64,000 bases of DNA from an uncultured Aquimarina sp. (GCA_947496705.1 CANMDW010000026.1:1-64000), one strand, 5' to 3'. Shown: positions 1 through 9,102, counted from the stretch's first letter. Translations and numbers: made by a program. Notes: generated by a model not told the origin, from the letters alone.

Positions 1-1
1 A

Positions 2-82
2 ACCGCTTTTGATGTAATAATAACTCACGAACGGAGGCATTTAGAACAAGCTATAGAGGTATTAACACAATTAAAAATATAG
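2..82 (+). CDS. C-terminal end of a gene entering from the left, possibly DinB family
   Basis: An open frame enters from the left edge and ends at TAG 80-82, giving 26 residues that include ITHERRHLEQAIEV. The histidine-rich HERRHLEQA pattern resembles the last helix of DinB/YfiT-type metal-binding four-helix proteins, where a C-terminal HxxxH pair completes the metal site. Too little of the protein is present for a firm call. It runs in the same direction as the serine hydrolase that begins 64 nt downstream. Confidence 0.4.
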   Translation, partial: TAFDVIITHERRHLEQAIEVLTQLKI

Positions 83-146
83 TAGATGTATATGTCATAT
101 ATACAACCGTTGTAACCAATTTATAAATACTAAATATTAAGTTCAT

Positions 147-1286
147 ATGTCTATAAAAAAAATTATCATCATACTTTCCGTTTTTGTAATAATAGTAAGC
201 TCTTCAGCCTTTTTTAACTATACTAGTGCACAAGACAATTCAAATAATAGCAAATCTGAAAAAATTGAGCAGCTAATAAAAAATTACATTAAGCATGATA
301 ACTTTCAAGGAGCAGTTCTTGTTGCTGAAAATGGTAAACTACTTTTTAAAAAAGCATATGGCTTAGCTGATCGAGAGAGAAACATTAAAAACACTATAAA
401 TACTCAATTTTTAATAGGATCGTTGACAAAATCATTTGTTGCAGTCACAGTGATGCAGTTGGAAGAAGAAGGATTACTAGATTTAAATGCCCCATTAAAG
501 TCATACATTCCAGAACTTAAAGAGAGTCTGGCAAAAAACTTAACACTGCATATTCTTCTTAAGCATCAATCTGGACTTGTACCACATTTAGAACGAATCA
601 CAAATTTTAAGGACAAAGACGTGAATTCTAGTGAGATTATTGAAATCATCAATGTCTCTTCTCTGTCATTCATTCCTGGATCTAAATATCAATACTCTAA
701 CCTTAATTACACACTTTCTGCAATAGCGATCGAGAATGTTACAGGTAAATCATACGCACAGGTTTTAAAAAAAAGAACATTCAAACCGCTAGAAATGCAT
801 CATTCTGGAGTTGAAAGAAAATCCAACTATCCTAAAAACAGAGCTAAAGGATATCGTAAAACAACCTTCGGAATTAAAAATGACGAAAATATTGTTTCAT
901 ATGCTTTAGGTTCGGGTGATATATTTTCGACCGTTGAAGATTTATTCAAATGGGATCAGGCATTATACGATAATATACTATTGTCAGAAAAAAGTAAAGC
1001 ACTACTTTTTGATGGTGAAAATTCTGAATTCGGTAATTATGGTTATGGTTTTCGCATTATGGATTACCAAAGAGGAAAAAACAATAAGAAAAACGGAATT
1101 CTGATGCGCCACGGAGGAACAATGAATGGGTTTATGTCAAATTTACACAGGTATTCTAATGACAAATTAACTGTAGTTATTTTGGGAAATATAAGAGACT
1201 TTCCTATTAGGGCTATGACATTTGAAATTAAAGAAATTGCATTAGGGTTGAATGCCAAAGCAAGGAATCGTTCAAAACTTGAATAG
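147..1286 (+). CDS. Serine hydrolase, class C beta-lactamase/PBP fold, exported
   Basis: This 379-aa protein belongs to the beta-lactamase family (class C/esterase/D-aminopeptidase group). Residues 1-29 form a signal peptide or N-terminal anchor, so it should act in the periplasm or at the surface. The catalytic SxxK is S92-LTK95 in GSLTKS, the second motif is Y183-SN in YQYSNLNY, and the third is an HGG near residue 325 (RHGGTMNGF). All three active-site elements are present and the length is normal for the family. The substrate cannot be read from sequence; such proteins are often esterases or peptidases rather than true beta-lactamases. It stands alone, followed by a decayed gene. Confidence 0.88.
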   Translation: MSIKKIIIILSVFVIIVSSSAFFNYTSAQDNSNNSKSEKIEQLIKNYIKHDNFQGAVLVAENGKLLFKKAYGLADRERNIKNTINTQFLIGSLTKSFVAVTVMQLEEEGLLDLNAPLKSYIPELKESLAKNLTLHILLKHQSGLVPHLERITNFKDKDVNSSEIIEIINVSSLSFIPGSKYQYSNLNYTLSAIAIENVTGKSYAQVLKKRTFKPLEMHHSGVERKSNYPKNRAKGYRKTTFGIKNDENIVSYALGSGDIFSTVEDLFKWDQALYDNILLSEKSKALLFDGENSEFGNYGYGFRIMDYQRGKNNKKNGILMRHGGTMNGFMSNLHRYSNDKLTVVILGNIRDFPIRAMTFEIKEIALGLNAKARNRSKLE

Positions 1287-1410
1287 CCTAATAAAACTTA
1301 CTACAAAAATGTATAAATACCATTAATACGACTGTTTATACGAGCCTTTAATCATAATATAAAACTCTCTTGATTAAGAAAAACACTTTAATACATCGAC
1401 ATATCTAACT

Positions 1411-1669
1411 ATGCTTAATTTAATTATTGATATTCTGGGGATGGATTGGCTCTATCATTCTCGTTACTGCCTATTGGTTAAACAGTAAAAACATCATCAA
1501 TGCTCAAAAAAAAACGTATCAATTTCTGAATATTGCCGGAAGTTTATCACTAATGATAAATACTTTTTATTAAAGAGCATATCCATCCAGCTTGGTTAAT
1601 ACAATTTGGTTGTTAATGGGACTTTATCACATTACTAAAATCTTAAATAATACACAAAAAACAATATAG
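1411..1669 (+). pseudogene. Decayed CBU_0592-like small membrane protein
   Basis: Read with one base removed from the GGGG run near 1437, the strand encodes a hydrophobic protein: start MLNLIIDILG, then WIGSIILVTAYWLNSKN, FLNIAGSLSLMINTFY, and after an in-frame TAA (1570-1572 region) RAYPSSLVNTIWLLMGLYH. The pattern of short membrane helices and the AYPS...N.IW.L.GLY ending match CBU_0592-like/YgaP-type membrane proteins of about 80 residues. One frameshift plus one nonsense codon make it a pseudogene. It ends 2 nt before the proline dehydrogenase fragment. Confidence 0.6.
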
Positions 1670-1671
1670 AA

Positions 1672-1998
1672 ATGGAACAAGATTTACTTCTAACGGGGGC
1701 TAACGCTTTAAGAAAAGCTGCCTTGAACAACAAAGCAAAGGAATATATCCTTTCAGATGTTGCCTTATATAGAACAATTAAAAAGGCGGCTGACAGATAT
1801 ATTGGTGGAGAAACATTAGATGAAACAATTCTTAAAGTTAAACATCAAAACGAAAATGGATTTAAATGTTCAATGGAGTTTATGAGAGAAAATACGCTAA
1901 ATGAAAAAGAAGCGAATATAGCTACTACTGAATTCATACAAATAGTACGAGAAAATAAAAAATTTCTTGAAACCAACTATCCCCGAGGCAAGCCATAG
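1672..1998 (+). pseudogene. N-terminal fragment of proline dehydrogenase
   Basis: The 108 residues show the N-terminal helical part of proline dehydrogenase-family proteins (ALRKAALNNKAKEYILSD, then AADRYIGGETLDE and GFKCSMEFMRENT). The intact enzyme oxidises proline with FAD in a barrel of about 300 residues. Here the reading stops at NYPRGKP, exactly where a hairpin-rich repeat begins, so the flavin-binding and catalytic parts are missing. I infer truncation by repeat insertion or recombination. No downstream continuation was found. A stand-alone function is unlikely. Confidence 0.65.
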
Positions 1999-2165
1999 GG
2001 GTATTTCGCCGGTTTCATTTTGGCCTCGGGGCCAAAAACCGAAATTTTGTATTTAGCCTCACCCGGAACTGCCAAAAAAGGCAGTTCCGACCTCTCCCAA
2101 GGAGAGGTTAATCGGAAACCCTGTCTGCAACAGGCAGGCCCGAGGCAGAGCCGTCGGGGAATTAT
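1981..2165 (+). repeat. Hairpin-rich intergenic repeat
   Basis: This GC-richer block holds consecutive perfect hairpins: TTTTGGCC/GGCCAAAA (2018-2025, 2030-2037), GGAACTGCC/GGCAGTTCC (2065-2073, 2080-2088) and CCTCTCC/GGAGAGG (2091-2097, 2101-2107). Its two ends carry similar sequences (CCCGAGGCAAGCC at 1982 and CCCGAGGCAGAGCC at about 2139). Composition differs sharply from the AT-rich surroundings. It looks like a dispersed REP/MITE-type element that has cut the proline dehydrogenase gene. Confidence 0.6.
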
Positions 2166-2169
2166 TTAG

Positions 2170-2277
2170 ATTAAAAATCAAGTGCCGAAGTTTGCTAAAT
2201 TCTCTAATAATGATCGCTTTATTGTTGCAGGAACATTCGGAGAAGTTAGAACTTGGGAAATAGTGAAATCTGATTAA
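2170..2277 (+). pseudogene. Short WD40-like C-terminal fragment
   Basis: A 35-codon open stretch without a good start ends at TAA 2275-2277 and reads ...FAKFSNNDRFIVAGTFGEVRTWEI.... The pattern F-S-N-D-x-x-[FL]-[IV]-A-x-G-T-x-G-x-V-R-x-W is that of one WD40 blade. It lies directly after the hairpin repeat and is probably the tail of a gene whose body was lost. The call rests on one blade only. Confidence 0.3.
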
Positions 2278-2311
2278 CGTCAATATAAATATATGAGGAA
2301 TTCCTTTCAAT

Positions 2312-2388
2312 AATAATGGGCAACAAAATATTAGTTACTAGTAACTTTAACGTTTTGTTATGTAACTAATATTTTGTTACCCATTATT
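2312..2388. repeat. Long inverted repeat (27-bp arms)
   Basis: The arms 2312-2338 and 2362-2388 are reverse complements with one mismatch (AATAATGGGCAAC... against ...GTTACCCATTATT), separated by 23 nt. The stem is far longer than a normal Rho-independent terminator. It could be a bidirectional terminator, a small palindromic MITE or a stem-loop RNA. The remaining non-coding DNA up to 2563 shows nothing else I recognise. Confidence 0.65.
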
Positions 2389-2563
2389 TTTATTAACTAA
2401 CCTTTTTATGGAATTACTAGATTTTATTTATAAATTACTTTTTAAAGTTTATCAAAAGAATAAGTAGTAGGCAACTATACCCCTATGTTAATTGCTATTT
2501 TTTAAAACATGGAATTAATACAGAAAATTTTTAATAAATCAATAATCAGTCAAAAATAAGTAT

Positions 2564-3490
2564 ATGAAGCAAGTTATAATCTTATCCATTTTTCTGACTT
2601 TACTATTGGTCTCTTGTCAGAATAGTGAAAAATCAAACCTTACTTTACTCAGCGATCAAATCCCGACTGATACTCCCTTGATTTTTGGGAAAAGCATTAT
2701 TTCAACTGACAATTTTGAATGCGCAATCACGTTCAGTCCGGAAATGGACGAATTGTTTTTTACGCGCAGAAAACCAGAAGGGGACAATGAAATTTATACT
2801 ATGAAATTAGTTGATGATAAATGGTCTGAACCGCAATTAGCATTTTTTTCAACAACTAAGGGATGGGATGTTGAACCTCATATCAACCCCAAAGGGGATT
2901 TACTCTATTTTGGAAGTACAAGACCCCTTAAAGATACTATTAAACCCTCAGGATTCCACCAATGGTATATTGAAAAAGAAGTAAACGGTTGGGGGCAACC
3001 AATTCCTTTAGAAAAACCTTTTGTAGATAGGTTTACAATGTACATAACCTCTTCAGAGAATGGCAACCTATATTTTACTTCAAACGAGAAAGGAGCCAAG
3101 CCCGAGGATGGAGGCATTTACAACTCAATCAATGAAGAAGGGCAATATAGAAGTATCAAAAGAATGGGGAAGGAAATAAATTTTTCTGGAAAGTGGATCG
3201 CTCACCCATATATAGCGCCCGATGAAAGCTACATCATATATGATGGTGAAAGAACCTCGGGATTTGGAGACTGTGATTTATACATCAGCTTTAATAAAAA
3301 CGGTATTTGGACGGGACCTTATAATTTGGGACCTGAAATAAATACTGAAATGTGTGAGATGACTGCAAGTGTTTCACCCGATGGAAAGTATTTATTTTTT
3401 CATAGAGGTGGAGAGGATAATGGAGATATTTATTGGATAGATTTCAGACCAATAAAAGAAAATATAATGAAGAATATTAACAGCAACTAA
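2564..3490 (+). CDS. PD40 (WD40-like beta-propeller) lipoprotein
   Basis: This 308-aa protein has a lipoprotein signal peptide ending in LLVSC, with Cys18 as the likely lipidation site. The body repeats the PD40 blade motif: CAITFSPEMDELFFTRR, VEPHINPKGDLLYFGS, AHPYIAPDESYIIYDGER and MTASVSPDGKYLFFHRGG. Such propellers, related to TolB, act as periplasmic binding or scaffold domains. It is a paralogue of the next gene; the last 90 residues align closely, including APDESYII.DGER and DLYISF. No enzymatic residues are evident. Confidence 0.85.
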   Translation: MKQVIILSIFLTLLLVSCQNSEKSNLTLLSDQIPTDTPLIFGKSIISTDNFECAITFSPEMDELFFTRRKPEGDNEIYTMKLVDDKWSEPQLAFFSTTKGWDVEPHINPKGDLLYFGSTRPLKDTIKPSGFHQWYIEKEVNGWGQPIPLEKPFVDRFTMYITSSENGNLYFTSNEKGAKPEDGGIYNSINEEGQYRSIKRMGKEINFSGKWIAHPYIAPDESYIIYDGERTSGFGDCDLYISFNKNGIWTGPYNLGPEINTEMCEMTASVSPDGKYLFFHRGGEDNGDIYWIDFRPIKENIMKNINSN

Positions 3491-3514
3491 CAATTGTTAA
3501 AAAAAAAGAAGCAT

Positions 3515-4372
3515 ATGAAAAAAGCGAAATTATTAATATTGATATGTGCTATATCACTAAATGTTGTCTTTGCTCAAGAAAATATTGAAAACGCTACTAG
3601 CTTTCCGTACATAGAAGGTCCCTATCTAGGCCAAAAGCCGCCCGGAGTAACCCCTGAAGTTTTTGCCCCCGGTATTGTTTCGGCAGAACATCGCGACCTT
3701 AGCGGTTTCTTCACACCCGATATGAAAGAGTTCTATTTTACCAGGAAAGATCTCAAAAATGGAAAATGGTCGTTAATTGTTTTTAAATCCGAAAATAATC
3801 GATGGCGCGAGTCGGTGGTGGGGCCCAGGGTGGGTCGACCCATTATTTCTCCAGATGGCAAGACCATGCATTTGGGGAGGCACTATATTGAACGTAATGA
3901 GTCTGGTTGGTCAGAGGTCAAAAGCCTTGGGCCTATGTTTGACCGGGAAGACTGGGGTATTATGCGCCTGTCGTCATCCGCCAAGGGCACCTATGTTTTT
4001 GACGATTATAAAAACAATGACGTAATCCGTATATCAAGAATCAAAGACGGCAAACGTGAGGAACCAAGACTACTCGGCAAAGAGATTAACACCGGAAGAT
4101 GGAATGCCCACCCATTCATAGCACCAGATGAGTCCTATATCATTTGGGATGGTGAAAGAGATAGCGGATATGGTGATACTGACCTGTATATCAGTTTTCG
4201 ACAGCAAGATGGTTCATGGGGTACTGCCATTAATTTAGGGGACACAATAAACACAAGCGACGGTGAAGCTGGAGCATTCGTAACGCCAGACGAAAAATAT
4301 CTTTTCTTCAATAGAAATGAGGATATATTTTGGGTAGATACAAAAATTATTGAGACACTCAGACCACACTAA
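3515..4372 (+). CDS. PD40 beta-propeller protein, secreted
   Basis: I place the start at ATG 3515, which begins a clean signal peptide (MKKAKLLILICAISLN...FAQ); the TTG at 3494 would add only a lysine-rich tail. The 285-aa product carries PD40 blades (HRDLSGFFTPDMKEFYFTRK, RPIISPDGKTMHLG, HPFIAPDESYIIWDGER, GAFVTPDEKYLFFNR). It is a tandem paralogue of the preceding gene and lies 24 nt downstream, so the two are probably co-transcribed. The middle part (3620-4000) is richer in G and C than its neighbours. Role unknown; periplasmic binding is inferred from the fold. Confidence 0.83.
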   Translation: MKKAKLLILICAISLNVVFAQENIENATSFPYIEGPYLGQKPPGVTPEVFAPGIVSAEHRDLSGFFTPDMKEFYFTRKDLKNGKWSLIVFKSENNRWRESVVGPRVGRPIISPDGKTMHLGRHYIERNESGWSEVKSLGPMFDREDWGIMRLSSSAKGTYVFDDYKNNDVIRISRIKDGKREEPRLLGKEINTGRWNAHPFIAPDESYIIWDGERDSGYGDTDLYISFRQQDGSWGTAINLGDTINTSDGEAGAFVTPDEKYLFFNRNEDIFWVDTKIIETLRPH

Positions 4373-4387
4373 CAAAAGGAAGAAAAC

Positions 4388-5275
4388 ATGAAAACTACTA
4401 AATTATTAATGCTGACAATCGTTATATCGCTAAATACGGTCTTTGCTCAAGAAAATAGTGGAAACGATGACGCACAAACGGTAGAAAGGTCTTATTTAGA
4501 GTTGCCATGGATACGGGTAATCCCCATAAAGGACACTAAGACTGGGAGACAATATGAACTTTATATTAAGCTCCCAGAGGGATATTCAGAAAATAATGAC
4601 ATCAAATATTCTGTGCTTTATTTTACTGATGCCATGTGGCACATCGAAATATTATCCGGCTCCATCGAGTATCTGATGAAAAACGCTATTTTGGTTGGAA
4701 TTTCCTGGCAAAAAGACATAAATGAAAAATTAAAAAAAGATGTGGGAGCACACACAAGTAGATTTCGAGATTACTCAACAAGGAAATCAAGCAACCCAGA
4801 ACATCAAGCTAAATATCAATTTGGACAAGCCAGTAATCATCTGACTTTTATTCGTAACGATGTTATTAAGTATGTTGAAAACAATTATCGAACTGACCCT
4901 GATAACCGTACCTATTTTGGTTATTCACTTGGTGGTGAATTTGGCGCATACATACTACTGGCACAACCAGATACATTTAAAAACTACATTCTTGGTAGTC
5001 CATCGCTTAAGGGCGATATTCCCTATCTTTCTAAGCTTGAATCTAATGCAGCACTAAAATATAAAGACCTAAATGCCAACGTTTTCGTTTCATATGGCGC
5101 GTTGGAGAAGGAGTTGGGCTTGTATGCCGAGAAATTTATTACCATGCTAAAAACTAGAAACGATGAGAGTTTATTTTTAAAGCATGTAGTGATTGAATCT
5201 GCTGACCATGGCAGAGCTTTTCCCATGACGGCAGTACGCAGTATGTATTGGTTATTAGATTTGATAAAAGAATAA
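4388..5275 (+). CDS. Secreted alpha/beta hydrolase, putative esterase (esterase D/Fes type)
   Basis: This 295-aa protein has a signal peptide (MKTTKLLMLTIVISLN...FAQ) and a putative-esterase fold. RQYELYIKLPEGY and YSVLYFTDAMWH are the first strands, the nucleophile elbow is GYSLGG (YFGYSLGGEFGAYIL, near residue 180), and the catalytic His is likely in ESADHGRAFP near residue 270. Family members hydrolyse acyl esters such as siderophore, feruloyl or acetyl esters. It starts 15 nt after the PD40 gene, and its signal peptide is strikingly similar to that protein's, suggesting a shared 5' end by duplication. The substrate is unknown. Confidence 0.82.
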   Translation: MKTTKLLMLTIVISLNTVFAQENSGNDDAQTVERSYLELPWIRVIPIKDTKTGRQYELYIKLPEGYSENNDIKYSVLYFTDAMWHIEILSGSIEYLMKNAILVGISWQKDINEKLKKDVGAHTSRFRDYSTRKSSNPEHQAKYQFGQASNHLTFIRNDVIKYVENNYRTDPDNRTYFGYSLGGEFGAYILLAQPDTFKNYILGSPSLKGDIPYLSKLESNAALKYKDLNANVFVSYGALEKELGLYAEKFITMLKTRNDESLFLKHVVIESADHGRAFPMTAVRSMYWLLDLIKE

Positions 5276-5370
5276 CGTATCAAAGCATAAAACTAATCTA
5301 AGACATTTTATGAATGAACGATAAATTTTCACGCATGATTTATGAACTGGGCTAACAAATACTAAACATT

Positions 5371-6618
5371 ATGAAAAACCTCTGGATATTCTCAATTCTT
5401 TTTATTGCTTGTAAAACCGAACCAAAAACTGACCCTGGTACTTTAAACGGTACCAGCCCAAAATATGAAACTTATGATTATTCTGGATTTACGAAAGAAG
5501 AGATTTACGCTTATCGCAAACACCTTTTAGATGGAGGTAGTCGTAGACAAGGAGGTGATCTTAGCAGGTTTTATTTTCTAAACTTCTCCGAAATAGAGAA
5601 GCACTCACGCATACTCAGGTCAGATACCCCAAAAACTCTCGAAGAAACGCCCAGAGGAGATGTGAAGAATTTTAGTATCCCAACAAATTTAGATTCAGGA
5701 GGGGGACTGCCACTAAACGAATATATACAGCAAGCAGAAGTTGACGGCTTGATTATAATTCATAAAGGCAAAATCGTCTTTGAAGGCTATCCGAGAATGC
5801 TCCCAACTGATTTTCATGTCAATTATTCGGTTAGCAAAATCTATGTCAGTACTTCAATTGCTATTTTGGAGGATAAAGGATTAATAGATACCAGCCAACC
5901 TATTGATTATTACTTTAATGAACTTAAGGGTTCAGGTTGGGAAGGCGTTCCGGTAGTCGATATACTTGCAATGAGTTCCGGAATTGATCCGGCTTCTAGC
6001 GGTCAATTGCTTACATCCGCATATACAAGTCGCGAACAAATAAAAGCTTTGGCAGCCGCTAAAGCTGTCAAGCCTTCAGGAACGGAGTACAACTACATGG
6101 GCATCAATACCACTATGTTAACGCTACTTGTCGAAGAAATTAGTGGTCTTACTTTCAGTGATTTTATGGAACAAGAGATATGGAGAAAGATTGGATCAGA
6201 ATATAATGGTCTTATGGGGATAAGGGCTAATGGGACAGTTGCTACATCTTCTTTCGGCATGTCATCAACACTTCGAGATTTGGCTAGGTTTGGCCTTGCT
6301 TTTACTCCTAGTGGAAGAAAAAACGCCAATCCAATAATATCAGATGATCACTTGGCTAAAATTCAGAACGTGAATAAAAACCTGAAAGAGAAGTCATGGT
6401 ATTCAGAAGACATGAAGTATCCTGGCTATCAATGGGACGAGATTTACGAAGATGGCGATTTTTATAAAGGAGGACATGCGGGGCAAGGTCTTTATATATC
6501 GACTTCGAAAGATTTGGTAATTGCATTTTACGGAACTTACAATACTGATTTACAAGAGCATCAACTCCCGTTAATCTGTCGACAGCTTTCCAAATCTGGA
6601 CTATTTGATCTTGAGTGA
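5371..6618 (+). CDS. Serine hydrolase, class C beta-lactamase-like lipoprotein
   Basis: This 415-aa protein begins with a short lipoprotein signal (MKNLWIFSILFIAC). The SxxK motif appears as SVSK in NYSVSKIYVST, the second motif as YNY in EYNYMGINTTML, and a KGGHAGQG segment near the C-terminus fits the third. It resembles the 6-aminohexanoate-dimer-hydrolase/EstB branch more than classical AmpC. It is 95 nt downstream of the esterase and transcribed the same way, so the 2.5-6.6 kb genes may form one unit. It is a different subtype from the serine hydrolase at 147-1286. Confidence 0.83.
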   Translation: MKNLWIFSILFIACKTEPKTDPGTLNGTSPKYETYDYSGFTKEEIYAYRKHLLDGGSRRQGGDLSRFYFLNFSEIEKHSRILRSDTPKTLEETPRGDVKNFSIPTNLDSGGGLPLNEYIQQAEVDGLIIIHKGKIVFEGYPRMLPTDFHVNYSVSKIYVSTSIAILEDKGLIDTSQPIDYYFNELKGSGWEGVPVVDILAMSSGIDPASSGQLLTSAYTSREQIKALAAAKAVKPSGTEYNYMGINTTMLTLLVEEISGLTFSDFMEQEIWRKIGSEYNGLMGIRANGTVATSSFGMSSTLRDLARFGLAFTPSGRKNANPIISDDHLAKIQNVNKNLKEKSWYSEDMKYPGYQWDEIYEDGDFYKGGHAGQGLYISTSKDLVIAFYGTYNTDLQEHQLPLICRQLSKSGLFDLE

Positions 6619-7057
6619 AACGGCCTACAATAAACGATATGGCGCATACCTCACAGTTCCCTTTGAAACTGATATGCAAATCCGCTATTTAAATGATATT
6701 AGAATTAATTAATGGTTAAAAATCATATCTTTACTCAAGATTGAGTCTTAATTTGAATCAATCTAGTTCAATTATTAAGGTAGTTATTAGGTTGCCTTTT
6801 TATCTTTGATACTTCTAAATACTTGAAAATATACAACTTACAAGGCAGGTTTGAATCCAGTCGAGGTTATTTTTAAGCATTTGATTATCAAATATTTATA
6901 ATCTTTTAAATTGACAACTTTTTTTTATTTGATTGATTTTCATAGATTTAAAATTTTTTTGTTATAAACACAAATAGATGAGTAATTCAGTTCCATAAAA
7001 GGTGAATTAACAAAACATCTAAAAAGTAACGACAAATTGAACTACGCTTACCATATA
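6619..7057. other. Non-coding stretch
   Basis: AT-rich DNA between the convergent serine hydrolase and alpha/beta hydrolase genes. I see no credible reading frame, RNA gene or clear terminator here. The stretch ends at the inverted-repeat element that follows. Confidence 0.5.
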
Positions 7058-7182
7058 CCAAACGTGAGTCTGTGTATTAACCTGTTTTGATTACTGGAGT
7101 ATTCGGACAGATATCTATGAAAAATTATAAATATACGATTCTCAGGGATCGGATTTAAGTTAATACACAGACTCACGTTAGG
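7058..7182. mobile_element. MITE-like element with 24-bp terminal inverted repeats
   Basis: The ends 7058-7081 and 7159-7182 are reverse complements with one mismatch; the inner 21 bp (AACGTGAGTCTGTGTATTAA and next base) match perfectly. The 125-bp unit has no coding capacity and lies in a long intergenic gap between convergent genes. The end sequence (GAGTCTGTGTA...) is reminiscent of IS-type termini. No clear target-site duplication is visible. I infer a non-autonomous insertion or two abutting IS ends. Confidence 0.6.
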
Positions 7183-7311
7183 TCACAATTAAGACTTAAG
7201 CCAAAAAATATCTATTGAAATGTAACTAATTAGAATTTGGTTGGTCTTATAATTTATAGATTATAAATAGATAAGAATCATAGCCTAAACGTTGTTATCA
7301 TTTAGAAAATA

Positions 7312-9102
7312 TTAATCCTTCACATCCATTAAATATCCTCTGGAGACTAAATATTCATCTGTTAAAGAATTCACTTTTTCTTGAGCATCTTTATCTCTAA
7401 AAAAGTGACCAACTTCTTTAAATACTTGAAATTGAAAATCGTTCTTATGTGATTCCATCGCTGCCTTGAATTGAAAGAATTCATAGATAGGAGCTAAATG
7501 ATCTTCTGTTGTATGAAAGGAAAGAAAAGGAGGTAAATTCGTTTTGACATTTTGAAGTAAAGATATTGATAGTGCTTGGCCTCTTGAAACACCCTCAAAC
7601 CAACCATCTCCCTTTGTTAAATCATAACTCGACGATTTCGTAATCACCAGATTTGGGACAGAGCTCACATCGTTATTATCCTCCGAAACAAAATCATCAA
7701 TTATAGCAGTTGAAGCTGCTAAATGTGCCCCAGCTGAAAAGCCAGTCGCCACAATCCTATTTAAATCTACACCTAAATCTGAAGCTTGATGCCTTGTCCA
7801 CCTGATCGCCGATTTCGCATCTTCCAAACTTTTCTGAATAATATTTCCGTGTACATCAATTAATCTATACTCAAAAGAGATCGCCACCATTCCTTTCTCT
7901 GCCATTCTTTTACAAGCGTCATATCCAGCTTCTGCCATTCCTAAACTCCATCCGCCTCCATGAAAATAAAGGTAAGCCGAACGATGATTTCCTTTTTGAT
8001 GATCTTTTGGGTAGAAAATATGAGCTTCAAGCTCAACATCACCTACTCGTTTATATGTTTTAATTTCATTGGGTTGTTTTCTGAGATCAACAGATTTTTG
8101 ATAATCTCTTTTAATTTTTGAAAGTAATTTTTTGTTTTTAGAATCTTTTTCAAAATCATTCAAAATTACGCTCCAATTTTTAGAGCTATAATTAGTATTG
8201 CATATTTTGAAATGCTGCTCAAATAAATAATCTTTTATTTCCTGATTTACAGCAAGATTTTTTATAGTGCTAAAACGGGAATGAATTTTTTCTAACGGTT
8301 TAAGATCGTATCTTCTATTTTTTAAATCTCCTTTAGATATTATCTCAACATATTTATCAAGATAAGTGACATATTTTTTATTATTTAGCAAGTGATACTT
8401 GTCCAATCCTTCAGATACTTCATCAAAGAAATCAGTGGGCAATTCGGCTTTATTACTTGTTACGATTTCATGCCCTGATGGATATAGCAGCCGGTAATAT
8501 TTGTATTGATAATCTATATTCGATAAACATTGTTCTTCAAATTTTAAAGGAACACTTTCAAAATCACTTTTAAATTTATTGTAATGTTTTAGATTAGATG
8601 CCTCTAAAGAATCCAGTTGATTTCTAAACTTAATTTCGTCTAAGGCATATAAACTTTCAAGATTCCTAAAAATATAGCCTTCTGATTTAGCTAATTCAGT
8701 TTTTTGATTTAATAAATACCTATTTAATTGAAAATTAGAACCGTCTATAGTTATAATAGAATCTAAAGTCACAGAAACACTATCATTTGAATTCAAATAA
8801 AGCTGAACAATTTTATCTCCTAATATTATTCTATGAAAACTTGGCTTGTCAGTTTCAAATTCGAACTTAAAATTTCCCTTATTATCTATAGTTGTGACAA
8901 GACCGGATGTGTCATTTGCGACTGACCATTCATTTTCTAGAGGAATTGGCTTATTTGACAATCGAATCTCTTTGTAATGAGATGAACCCACATTACCAAT
9001 AACAGTAACTTTGTTTTCTTTTTTTTGTATTGATTTCCCACAACTTAAAAAGAGTATTATGAACCCCAAAATCGATGATTGAACCATTCTTCTTTTTATC
9101 AT
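7312..9102 (-). CDS. Lipoprotein with DUF4369-like N-terminus fused to an alpha/beta-hydrolase
   Basis: This 596-aa protein starts with a lipoprotein signal (ILFLSCG, Cys21). About residues 25-150 resemble the DUF4369 sandwich that normally precedes thioredoxin-like domains in Bacteroidota (GNFKFEFETDKPSFHRIIL, VQLYLNSNDSVSVTLD). A helical middle follows. From about 350 there is an esterase/lipase of the BD-FAE/HSL type: YFHGGGWSLG oxyanion motif, GFSAGAHLA nucleophile elbow, likely Asp in HTTEDHLAP and His in EVGHFF. The catalytic set looks complete. The DUF4369-to-hydrolase pairing is unusual. Substrate unknown; surface or periplasmic location is inferred from the signal. Confidence 0.8.
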   Translation of the reverse strand: MIKRRMVQSSILGFIILFLSCGKSIQKKENKVTVIGNVGSSHYKEIRLSNKPIPLENEWSVANDTSGLVTTIDNKGNFKFEFETDKPSFHRIILGDKIVQLYLNSNDSVSVTLDSIITIDGSNFQLNRYLLNQKTELAKSEGYIFRNLESLYALDEIKFRNQLDSLEASNLKHYNKFKSDFESVPLKFEEQCLSNIDYQYKYYRLLYPSGHEIVTSNKAELPTDFFDEVSEGLDKYHLLNNKKYVTYLDKYVEIISKGDLKNRRYDLKPLEKIHSRFSTIKNLAVNQEIKDYLFEQHFKICNTNYSSKNWSVILNDFEKDSKNKKLLSKIKRDYQKSVDLRKQPNEIKTYKRVGDVELEAHIFYPKDHQKGNHRSAYLYFHGGGWSLGMAEAGYDACKRMAEKGMVAISFEYRLIDVHGNIIQKSLEDAKSAIRWTRHQASDLGVDLNRIVATGFSAGAHLAASTAIIDDFVSEDNNDVSSVPNLVITKSSSYDLTKGDGWFEGVSRGQALSISLLQNVKTNLPPFLSFHTTEDHLAPIYEFFQFKAAMESHKNDFQFQVFKEVGHFFRDKDAQEKVNSLTDEYLVSRGYLMDVKD

